Positions 18,401 to 25,084 of a DNA stretch of 64,000 nucleotides are shown here, piece after piece. This stretch comes from Pseudoalteromonas citrea (GTDB taxonomy: Bacteria > Pseudomonadota > Gammaproteobacteria > Enterobacterales > Alteromonadaceae). How positions within the stretch are numbered: the stretch's first letter is position 1; each line of letters starts with the position of its first letter. The notes beneath the pieces are model-generated. The model was not told where the DNA came from, ran no database searches, and saw only the letters and a list, made by a program, of their open reading frames with translations. The translations under genes and the position numbers were made by a program. The stretch lies in assembly GCF_000238375.3 (NCBI RefSeq), contig NZ_AHBZ03000023.1, forward strand, positions 186,001-250,000, given 5' to 3'.

Positions 18401-19434
18401 AGCCCCGCCAAAGCATTTAGGTTCGTTAATGACTGACAATCACTTAAATACAACCGAGTTAACTGAATCAGCCCCGCCAAGGCATTTAGGTTCGTTAACG
18501 AGCTAAAACCTCTTAAAACCAACCGAGTTAACTCAGTCAGCCCCGCCAAAGCATCTAGGTTCGCTAACGAACTTAAATTACTAAAATACAACTGAGTTAA
18601 CTGAGTCAGCCCCGCCAAAGCATCCAGGTTCGTTAATGACTGGCAATCACTTAAAACCAACCGAGTTAACTCAGTCAGCCCCGCCAAAGCATCCAGGTTC
18701 GTTAATGACTGGCAATCACTTAAATTCAATTGAGTTAACTGAGTCAGCCCCGCCAAAGCATCTAGGTTCGTTAATGACCTACAACCACGTAAATCCAAGT
18801 GCGCTAACTGAGTCAGCCCCGCCAAGGCATCTAGCTTCGTCAATGAAAGGCAACCATATAAACGCAACTGAGTTAACTCAGTCAGCCCCGCCAAAGCACC
18901 TAGGCTCGTTAAAGAGCTTAAATTTCTTAAATACAACCGAGTCAACTGAGTCAGCCCCGCCAAAGCATCTAGGTTCGTTAACGAGCTTAAATCTCTTAAA
19001 TCCAACCGAGTTAACTGAGTCAGCCCCGCCAAAGCATCTAGGTTCGTTAACGAGCTTAAACCTCTTAAATCCAAACGAGTTAACTGAGTCAGCCCCGCCA
19101 AGGCATCTATGTTCGTTAATGACCCACGTCCACTTAAACTTAACTGCGTTAACTGAGTCATTTCCCCTATGGCATCAAGGTTGTCTATTAATCTACAACC
19201 ACGTAAATCTAATTGTGTTAACTGGGTCAGCCCCGCCAAATCGTCAAGGTTTGTTAACGACCGGCAAAAGCTTAAATCAAGCTCGGTTAACGTATCCGCC
19301 AACACACTCAGCGTGGTTGGTAAATACGTAAAGTGTAAACCAGATAAACTCAGGGACGTAGCCCCCGTGTCTAGTGCCGTTTGAATACGCGCGTATGCCA
19401 GTTCGAGTGTATCGTTCTGCTGTTCATTTTCCAT
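15490..19434 (-). CDS. LRR-Roc-COR-TIR protein (bacterial ROCO protein with TIR effector domain)
   Basis: A 1314-residue multidomain protein without signal peptide or membrane helix. Residues about 45-490 are leucine-rich repeats, including about 13 nearly identical 23-residue units (SLTNLDALAGLTQLT). A Roc-type GTPase follows: Walker A GNHAAGKS at 516-523, switch motif DFGGQDYYHGIYRVF and the base-specificity motif THAD. A COR domain comes next (about 770-960; GMVLYYPS, VWLHPMSFAYYV). From residue 1130 a TIR domain starts (LKVFVSYSHDD), with a Glu in 'SSYVHSVEMPL' at the place of the catalytic Glu of NAD-cleaving TIRs. The layout of sensor (LRR), switch (Roc-COR) and effector (TIR) resembles NLR-like immune proteins. 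An NADase effector role is inference. It forms an operon with the DUF4231 gene. Confidence 0.88.
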   Translation of the reverse strand: MENEQQNDTLELAYARIQTALDTGATSLSLSGLHFTYLPTTLSVLADTLTELDLSFCRSLTNLDDLAGLTQLTQLDLRGCRLIDNLDAIGEMTQLTQLSLSGRGSLTNIDALAGLTQLTRLDLRGLSSLTNLDALAGLTQLTRLDLRDLSSLTNLDALAGLTQLTRLYLRNLSSLTSLGALAGLTELTQLRLYGCLSLTKLDALAGLTQLAHLDLRGCRSLTNLDALAGLTQLTQLNLSDCQSLTNLDALAGLTELTRLVLSDCQSLTNLDALAGLTQLTQLYFSNLSSLANLDALAGLTELTRLVLRGFSSLTNLNALAGLIQLTRLYLSDCQSLTNLNALAGLTQLTELDLSDCESVTSLAGITGLTQLTELNLMNCARIRDIELVVTLTNLTWLRLDGVALDNIGFVPALHKLEYIDLDNNSITDITPLYALPQLNTVLLQYNALVDVAQLHTLLECPTLEELQLYSNPFASHYGIKLEEHEDSRSVLRNLLFRIDDSHGKHIVLPSKVLLLGNHAAGKSSLAHYLTQGTLAHNGDSTHILQIKPYKKQADVRARKAAHKASALPDALIYDFGGQDYYHGIYRVFMSQHALTCLLWHPQSDCNKVEKDSEKVMSRHFNRDYWLGYWQHYNALSSERTISTAQLTSPIDAPPFSAPLTDDTKKEANAEPAAPLLLIQTHADEEANLRPCDNPYVLNQHIVSLDSTQENPLFSASLQYFQAQLDSLISQTQKTVAAALWYEKFLKMIFSEHKKSVKRHWQAKPVRELVALYNPSVNNVAQQLTHLKTELSQLHAQGMVLYYPSVNAEKVWLHPMSFAYYVHTKVLSKATLGEYKGVIPAQALRNIDQDIISVLEKEQVIFKHDYGDQAGEYIVPNYLPLTDDTQHDYHLLTFGVQRDFAFGLWFKAYLPLGLINQLICHFGNLPNYKKFWRDQLLFTLGVTEQGGQSQASQVLIKLIFTEQLQIKVFINNSDEYIRTAHSRYVYYVIMSLYNDGQPLQQVGEFEQYFAALSHGSAEKSATKYEDTLAAMKDKKPTEKALPHSFEKNDDTVAHAAEHLKALERIYVTPPQGLWVSVDERHYINALDLSKINRETRLPCELITPVRAPSNQKQWLSLAPFKPFTHRRPSAMLKVFVSYSHDDIAPRRELQQYLINLERDGIIELWQDGMINTGDDWHDTIVTALDDADVIIMLVSQSFIASSYVHSVEMPLALKNMARSQAKIFPILLSNCDYQDWQIMPADVRTQLKDKQGMGNKKEAEGTQKTAATPVVMGKYQFFPQDEEAQRLKPLNRWQYPEDAWTQVTQQLRTLSTNTK
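18340..19290 (-). repeat. Tandem 69-bp repeats encoding leucine-rich repeats
   Basis: About 13 head-to-tail copies of a 69-bp unit inside the LRR-Roc-COR-TIR gene. Each contains GTCAGCCCCGCCAA-like sequence on the plus strand, with very few changes between copies, also at synonymous sites. This means recent expansion or gene conversion. The most variable part encodes the strand and following loop (LDLRGLS, LVLSDCQ, LYFSNLS), the face expected to bind ligand. Confidence 0.85.
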
Positions 19435-19738
19435 CCTAGGACCTTATTGCCAATCAATCGCATTACTATACCTTGTTGTTAATTTGTTACCAAGGTATCA
19501 ACTGGCTGAAGATAAACCATAAAGCCCTCACGCGAAATATACCTAGATTAAATACACAGTTTGCTTAGAGTACACGCTGAATTTTTAGATATACGTTTAC
19601 TGTACGGAGCGTTTGGTAAAGACGTGTGTGATTACAAGTACGGGTCACAAAAGGTGAGATTAGGTGACGTTATGTCAACTGGGGGCGATGCCCCCATAAT
19701 ACATTGTTTGTCTTAATTACGGCTCTTAAGAGCAAGCC
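19435..19738. other. Gene-free stretch between the ROCO operon and rhlE
   Basis: 304 bp upstream of the LRR-Roc-COR-TIR gene and downstream of the RhlE-like gene. No ORF, RNA or strong stem-loop is seen. It must contain the promoter of the two-gene ROCO operon, which I cannot place with confidence. Confidence 0.4.
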
Positions 19739-21025
19739 TTAAGAACGTGTTTTCCACCCTGTCCATACTTCATCATCTGGGTCAGTTTGCTTCTTACGTT
19801 TTTTCTTACCCGTGCCTTCAGGCTTGGCCATGGGCTTTTCTACTGCCGGTTCAGGGTTAATATCATCCGCCTCAAAGCCCGCAACTTGTTCACGTTCAAG
19901 ACGAATTTTGTTTTTCTTTTCAATGATTTTAAAGTGATGATAGTCATCATGATCAATCAAAGAGAGCGCTAACCCCACTTCACCTGCACGGCCGCTTCGA
20001 CCAATACGGTGCATATAATCGGCTGGGCTTCTCGGTAAATTAAAGTTAATAACCACCGGTAGTTTGGCAATATCAATGCCTCGCGCCGCAATATCGGTGG
20101 CGATCAATACATCGATTTTGCCTGATTTAAATGCGTCCATGGTGCGTGTTCGTGCCGCTTGGCCTTTATCACCGTGAAAGACTTGGGCGCTAATACCGCG
20201 CTTTTCAAGCTTCTGCGCCAAATGCTCACAGTGGTTTTTAGCATTAACAAAAATCAGCGCCTGTCGCCATTGATGTTGCTCAATTAAATGCGCTAACAAT
20301 GCCGTTTTTTGACCAGCGTTGACAGTAAATACGCGCTGTATCACCGTACTGGCATCACGGCTTTGTACTTGTATTTCCACTGGGCTGTTTAATAGTTTAT
20401 CGGTTAAAGCGGTTACTTGTTCAGGAAAGGTCGCCGAAAACAACAATGTTTGCTTGGTACTTGGCATCAACGCCAATAATTGAGACAGCTCTTCAGCAAA
20501 CCCCAGCCCCAACATACGGTCAGCTTCATCCAATACCAGAGTACGCACATGATCAAGCTTTATGGCATTACTGGCGATTAAGTCCAACAAACGCCCCGGT
20601 GTTGCCACCACAATATCACTGCCACCGCGCAAGTTTTGCATTTGCTTATTAACCGACACGCCACCAAATACCACGGTGGTTTTAATTGCGCCATTCAAAT
20701 GTGCCGCATACGATTTAATACTGTCAGCCACTTGTGTTGCCAACTCGCGCGTAGGTACTAACACCAACCCAGACACAAAGTTGCCTTTATCAGCGCATCT
20801 AGAACCTTGCTCTGATAATTGCTGCAACAATGGCAATGCAAATGCCGCTGTTTTACCTGAGCCCGTGTTCGCCCCCGCGATCAGATCTCTCCCAGCTAAT
20901 ATCTTACCAATCGCCTGTGCTTGAATAGGCGTTGGGCTGGCATAATCCAGCTCCGCCAGTCGTGCTAATAAAGGAGAAATAAGGCCAAGATCGGTAAAGT
21001 TACTAGGCGAAGCGGCTAAAGTCAT
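19739..21025 (-). CDS. rhlE: DEAD-box ATP-dependent RNA helicase, RhlE type
   Basis: A 428-residue helicase with all core motifs: Q-motif (FTDLGL...PTPIQAQAI), Walker A ANTGSGKT at 52-59, PTRELA, DEAD in VLDEADRMLGLGF, SAT, and the late motifs ARGIDI and HRIGRSGRAG. The basic C-terminal tail (KKKRKKQ) is typical for RhlE-like enzymes that remodel rRNA or mRNA. The exact paralogue name is less certain than the family, since several RhlE-type genes occur per genome in this group. Confidence 0.88.
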   Translation of the reverse strand: MTLAASPSNFTDLGLISPLLARLAELDYASPTPIQAQAIGKILAGRDLIAGANTGSGKTAAFALPLLQQLSEQGSRCADKGNFVSGLVLVPTRELATQVADSIKSYAAHLNGAIKTTVVFGGVSVNKQMQNLRGGSDIVVATPGRLLDLIASNAIKLDHVRTLVLDEADRMLGLGFAEELSQLLALMPSTKQTLLFSATFPEQVTALTDKLLNSPVEIQVQSRDASTVIQRVFTVNAGQKTALLAHLIEQHQWRQALIFVNAKNHCEHLAQKLEKRGISAQVFHGDKGQAARTRTMDAFKSGKIDVLIATDIAARGIDIAKLPVVINFNLPRSPADYMHRIGRSGRAGEVGLALSLIDHDDYHHFKIIEKKNKIRLEREQVAGFEADDINPEPAVEKPMAKPEGTGKKKRKKQTDPDDEVWTGWKTRS

Positions 21026-21159
21026 AAAGGGGTCGGCTCAATGCTAAAAAAGTAGCCGGCGAGTTTAGCGCATTTTTGTGCAATTTAGTTAGTATTATCT
21101 CTGAAATGTTCATGGTCGTTTATTAGATTAAATAGTGAATAAATGCCGCCGATAAGAAT

Positions 21160-21205
21160 CAGACTAAATAAGACGCGACGAGTAATCGTAGCAATATTTA
21201 GTCTG
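21160..21205 (-). terminator. Long stem-loop after the DksA-like gene
   Basis: Perfect 11-bp arms CAGACTAAATA (21160-21170) and TATTTAGTCTG (21195-21205). An inner stem GCGACGA/TCGTAGC has one mismatch and a 4-nt loop. It begins 12 bp past the dksA-like stop. No clear T-run follows, so it is a probable but not certain terminator. Confidence 0.45.
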
Positions 21206-21217
21206 CTTCACGGCCTG

Positions 21218-21649
21218 TTATTCTTGGCGTAGGTGCTCTTTCATTTCAAGTACCGCTTTAACATCAACACAATATTCGGTGGTCGGTCTCGCCAACAGCC
21301 GTGGGATCCCGATTGGCTCACCTGACTCTTCACAATAGCCATAGGTATCTAGACGAATACGCTCTAACGATTGCTGAATTTTTGGTAATAACCTTTGCTC
21401 GCGCTCAACAATGCGAATTAATAAGCTACATTGCTCTTCCCATGTTGCTTTATCGCTCGGATCCGTCACATCTGGCTTATTCAATATTTGTGTTTTCGCC
21501 TCACGAATATGCGCCCTTGTCTCATCATGTAACTCGATAAGCCGTTGTTTAAAAAATGCTAATTGCTCCGCATTCATATAGTCATCCTCAGGCGCATTGA
21601 GAATTTTTTGCTCTAGTGTCAACTCAGGCACAGATTTACTTGCTTCCAT
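21218..21649 (-). CDS. DksA/TraR family RNA polymerase-binding protein, two-cysteine type
   Basis: A 143-residue protein with the DksA layout: N-terminal region, long coiled coil (about 30-100, with DPSDKATWEE at its tip) and a C-terminal globular end. DksA binds the RNA polymerase secondary channel and, with ppGpp, controls rRNA and stress promoters. The zinc-finger region reads YGYCEESGEPIGIPRLLARP...YCVDVK. Only two of the four zinc cysteines remain, the others being Ser and Val. This is the pattern of zinc-independent DksA2-type paralogues. The ATG at 21649 is chosen because GGTGAG lies 6 nt upstream; an ATG five codons earlier is possible. Confidence 0.85.
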   Translation of the reverse strand: MEASKSVPELTLEQKILNAPEDDYMNAEQLAFFKQRLIELHDETRAHIREAKTQILNKPDVTDPSDKATWEEQCSLLIRIVEREQRLLPKIQQSLERIRLDTYGYCEESGEPIGIPRLLARPTTEYCVDVKAVLEMKEHLRQE

Positions 21650-21941
21650 ATTACTCACCCACATTACTTAAAAACAACACAAAAAATATTGTTATAACAT
21701 AACATTTAATGGCTATTATAGCCTTTTATTTGTTGTACGATCATAAAGATACTTTGCAGTCACTAAAAGTAAGTGACGACAAAGTAGGGGGATACTCGCT
21801 TTCTCATCTTAAATAAGCCAAAGGTAAGCCAAGTAAGAAGCTTAATCTGTGTTACAAAACACAAAGCACACAACACGGAGAACATGTGGGCATCAATGAA
21901 GAAAGCCCGACAGTTCGCCCATGATGTACTATGCAGCTGTT

Positions 21942-23291
21942 TTAATAAGGCATATATTCAGGTGCCAATGGAAATGCAAAACGCCCTTCTACGGGATAGT
22001 GATCAGACAAATCCCAGCTTTGCCAATGCTGACTGTCGATACTACGTGGTGTCAGCATGTTATTTTCTGAGGCGTAAGGCGCAAGATGGTCATTACTATA
22101 TAAAACATAATCTAAGTATTCATTAAACGCTTCATCGGCATAAATATTAACTGGGCCAGCATATGAATATGGGTAAGCGCCTGTGGCCTCGGGCTCTGTG
22201 GCATTCAACAATGCCAAAAACGCCAAATGCTCTTGCGGGTAGTTAATTTTATCCACGTTAAAGTCACCCGCCATAATCACAGGCTCTTGATATGAGATCT
22301 GCTTACTTTCAATAAAGCGCTTTAACTGCGCCAATTGCTCAAAACGCACCGCGACATCTTGCTCACTGGTGTACGCATGCGTGTGGGTCCCAAAAATATG
22401 ATACGCATTACTGCCTTTTCTTATTTTCGCATAATTCATCCCTTTACCAGCCAAACACCCGTCTGCTCGACACGCGTCATACACGACTGCGTCTTGAGCT
22501 TCGATAGGCCAGCGGCTCGCAATGAATGACCCCCCGGTTAATATTTTACCCACTTGCCATGGGATCTCTGTCATATACGGGTAAGTCTGAGCAACCTTTG
22601 CTCTGAATTTCGCAGTTAAAATGGGGTCGAACACTTCTTGAAAGACCACCACATCATAATGAGTCATATACTCAGCGATAGTATCTAATCGATCTCCCGT
22701 ATTTTTAGAAGCAAGCGGTGGTAGTAATGCCCAAGTATTGTAAGTCAGTACATTTAGTTCGTTAGAGTATTGAGACTTTTCTGATTTATTAAATTTATCG
22801 TGGATCACATAGTGAATATCATCACCTGATGCTCTGGCTGAAGAAGATTTAAATGCCAAAGTTTGTTGCTGAGAGTCTAAAGGCACACGATGGATGTCGC
22901 GATCATAGTGCCATGGATCATCCTGACCACTGAGCCACATCTTGCTAAATGTCATGGTGCCGAGCAATCTTTGCTTTAAATAAACTGGCTGCGATGCTCC
23001 ATTAACGGCAGTTGTAAAAATATATTCTTTTCCCCACTTAATGCCTTGGTCGCGATTAAAACGCAAAAACTTAACCGTGCCTAATGGTGGTACTTTAGCA
23101 GCCAATTGCTGCCATTGATCGCCATGGCGAATATTGTCATGGCCAGTTTGCTGCGTACTCAGCGTCAAGGTTTCCATGGTATTGTTGGTTAAATACACGT
23201 AGCTTTCTGCCAACGCTTGGCCCGATAGTAAGCTTGATAAAACACCGACAATGACTAAACCGATCGCGCGGCATTGCTTAAGTGTGATCAT
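21942..23291 (-). CDS. Secreted neutral sphingomyelinase (sphingomyelin phosphodiesterase)
   Basis: A 449-residue exported enzyme with a signal peptide at 1-29 (LVIVGVLSSLLSGQALA), an N-terminal beta-rich domain of about 140 residues, and an endonuclease/exonuclease/phosphatase-fold domain at about 178-440. Catalytic residues visible are Asn185 (LTYNTWAL), Glu219 (VFQEVFDP), Asp343 and Asn345 (GDFNVDK), and Asp430-His431 (SDHYPV). The family hydrolyses sphingomyelin or related phospholipids with Mg2+ and includes bacterial beta-haemolysins. A good ribosome binding site (AAAGGGA) stands before the ATG. Activity on eukaryotic membranes is inferred from the family. No secretion or regulatory gene is adjacent. 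Confidence 0.85.
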   Translation of the reverse strand: MITLKQCRAIGLVIVGVLSSLLSGQALAESYVYLTNNTMETLTLSTQQTGHDNIRHGDQWQQLAAKVPPLGTVKFLRFNRDQGIKWGKEYIFTTAVNGASQPVYLKQRLLGTMTFSKMWLSGQDDPWHYDRDIHRVPLDSQQQTLAFKSSSARASGDDIHYVIHDKFNKSEKSQYSNELNVLTYNTWALLPPLASKNTGDRLDTIAEYMTHYDVVVFQEVFDPILTAKFRAKVAQTYPYMTEIPWQVGKILTGGSFIASRWPIEAQDAVVYDACRADGCLAGKGMNYAKIRKGSNAYHIFGTHTHAYTSEQDVAVRFEQLAQLKRFIESKQISYQEPVIMAGDFNVDKINYPQEHLAFLALLNATEPEATGAYPYSYAGPVNIYADEAFNEYLDYVLYSNDHLAPYASENNMLTPRSIDSQHWQSWDLSDHYPVEGRFAFPLAPEYMPY

Positions 23292-23655
23292 ACACAGATC
23301 CCTTTCTTTTAATTGTTGGATTTGATTTGAATGTTCTGCTGTACCTCACTCATGCCATAGGTCGGTATCTTATAAACCATAACGCTATGATAAAACTCAG
23401 CAAGTGAGTGCACAGACACACCATTAAAGCTAAATCATGTGCATTACGTGGGTATGACACTTTGTATAATTTATACCATCAACAACATAGGCGTGATCAT
23501 AAAAATAAGGTCGTGTTAACCTAGCAAGTACGATTAGAGGAAGAAAAAAACTATAAAGAACACATTATCAACTTTGCGATCGTCAAAACAACCCAGCAAA
23601 GACCATACGATACACGCGTAAACAGTCGTGATCCCTCACCCATTTACCCGTATAT

Positions 23656-23702
23656 TATCAGCGTCAGTTGTATGTCAAAGAGGCATGCAACTGACGCTGA
23701 TA
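23656..23702 (-). terminator. 19-bp stem-loop after the FG-GAP gene
   Basis: Arms TATCAGCGTCAGTTGTATG (23656-23674) and CATGCAACTGACGCTGATA (23684-23702) pair with one T/G wobble; the loop is 9 nt. It lies 30 bp beyond the FG-GAP stop, in the 441-bp gene-free stretch 23292-23732. The very stable structure fits a terminator, though the T-run is poor on both strands. Confidence 0.55.
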
Positions 23703-23732
23703 CACTTTTATTGTTACGGTGCACAAACAAAA

Positions 23733-24956
23733 TCAGTTCGGTAAATCAACCACATACGCAGCACCTGACTGCAGTCCGCGCTCATCACGATGGGGTACCG
23801 CGACAATGGCGGCATGATCTGTCAGTGCAATATTCCACCCAAAACGGTCTTCTGCTGCGCCATCGTGAGCCATAATTTTTGAGCTATAACGCCATAACCC
23901 CTGTTGTTTTTTAAACACATAAAGCGCACCCGCATTGTCACCCTTGGCGTCATGGTGCATCGCACTAATTAAAGCCGTATCTTTGTTAAGGGCCACACCA
24001 CGAGCGAATCTGTCATCTGCTTTACCATCTGGGGCGACTAACTTCTGTACTTGAGTCCAGCGGCCTTGTGCTCTTTCAAATATATAAGCAGATCCTGCAT
24101 CAACACCCACACCGGCTATATCGTCTCTTCTGGCAGAGATCAGCGCAGTATCACCAACAAGTGATACTCTCACCCCAAAAATATCGGTTTGAGCACCATC
24201 TTTAGCCATCAGCTTCGCTTGGTGCTGCCATTTTTTACCATCAAATACATACGCATAAACAGCCCCCGCTTCTTTTGCGATTTCATCATGCAAATCAGCG
24301 CCAACCAAAATAGTATTGCCGTCAATCGCCACACTGATGCCAAACAAATCATCTTCAGCACCATCTTTTGCTGTCAATTTGCTGTGAAAGCGCCATGCTT
24401 TTTTATCCCGGGTGTAAACATAAACGGAGCCTGAGTCTTTGTAGGGGGCGTCACTGTGAGGGGCACCTATCACCAAAAAGCGCTCTGTTAGCGCAATACT
24501 CTGGCCAAATGCATCACCCGCTTTGGCATCGTTCGCTGTGAGTATTTGCTTTTGTGACCAAGTATTGGCTTCTCTTTCAAAGGCAAACACCGCCCCCGCG
24601 TCTTCGCCTTTATCATCTCGTTTGATCACCCCTAGCATAGCCATACCGTTTTTCAACGCGACATTGCCACCCAGCGTATCATGGGCATAAGCTGGCGTGG
24701 CGACCAACTTTGCCTGCTGTTGCCACCCCCCAGCACTAAGACCATAAACATAGGCAGCTCCCGAGTCTTCCTTATTTTTAGCATCGGCTTTATGTGAACC
24801 CACTAACGCAGTTGTACCATCAATTGCCACACCAAAAGCAAAATAATCACCCGCTTTGCCATCATGCGGTGATAATTTGTGTTGTTGAGCAACACTTTGA
24901 CAGCTGACTATCAAAGCAACACACGATAAGCATTTAAAAACAAACCCCATTTTCAT
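23733..24956 (-). CDS. Exported FG-GAP/integrin-like beta-propeller protein
   Basis: A 407-residue protein with a signal peptide (MKMGFVFKCLSCVALIVSCQSVA). Seven repeats of about 50 residues follow, each with the pattern KLxAxDGxxxDxFGxxVAxxGxxxLVGAxxxDxxxxxxGAxYVY, as expected for one seven-bladed propeller. The Asp-rich loops resemble calcium-binding FG-GAP blades. No membrane anchor or enzymatic motif is seen, so it is probably a secreted or periplasmic binding or adhesion protein; the partner is unknown. It has its own 3' stem-loop. Confidence 0.85.
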   Translation of the reverse strand: MKMGFVFKCLSCVALIVSCQSVAQQHKLSPHDGKAGDYFAFGVAIDGTTALVGSHKADAKNKEDSGAAYVYGLSAGGWQQQAKLVATPAYAHDTLGGNVALKNGMAMLGVIKRDDKGEDAGAVFAFEREANTWSQKQILTANDAKAGDAFGQSIALTERFLVIGAPHSDAPYKDSGSVYVYTRDKKAWRFHSKLTAKDGAEDDLFGISVAIDGNTILVGADLHDEIAKEAGAVYAYVFDGKKWQHQAKLMAKDGAQTDIFGVRVSLVGDTALISARRDDIAGVGVDAGSAYIFERAQGRWTQVQKLVAPDGKADDRFARGVALNKDTALISAMHHDAKGDNAGALYVFKKQQGLWRYSSKIMAHDGAAEDRFGWNIALTDHAAIVAVPHRDERGLQSGAAYVVDLPN

Positions 24957-25084
24957 TATAAATTTCCCTTTATTCGGTATATCTATAAAACCAATTTATT
25001 CCACACTTCATCGTTTTTCAAGCAGGGATATGAATTAATGCTCTTAACCACAGTATCAACGGGATATGTGTTTTAGCCATTGAA

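Noticed and set aside
18636..19331. 231-codon plus-strand ORF opposite the LRR region
   Set aside because: It is a repetitive shadow of the 69-bp repeats, in a frame kept open by their composition; no start signal and no known domain.
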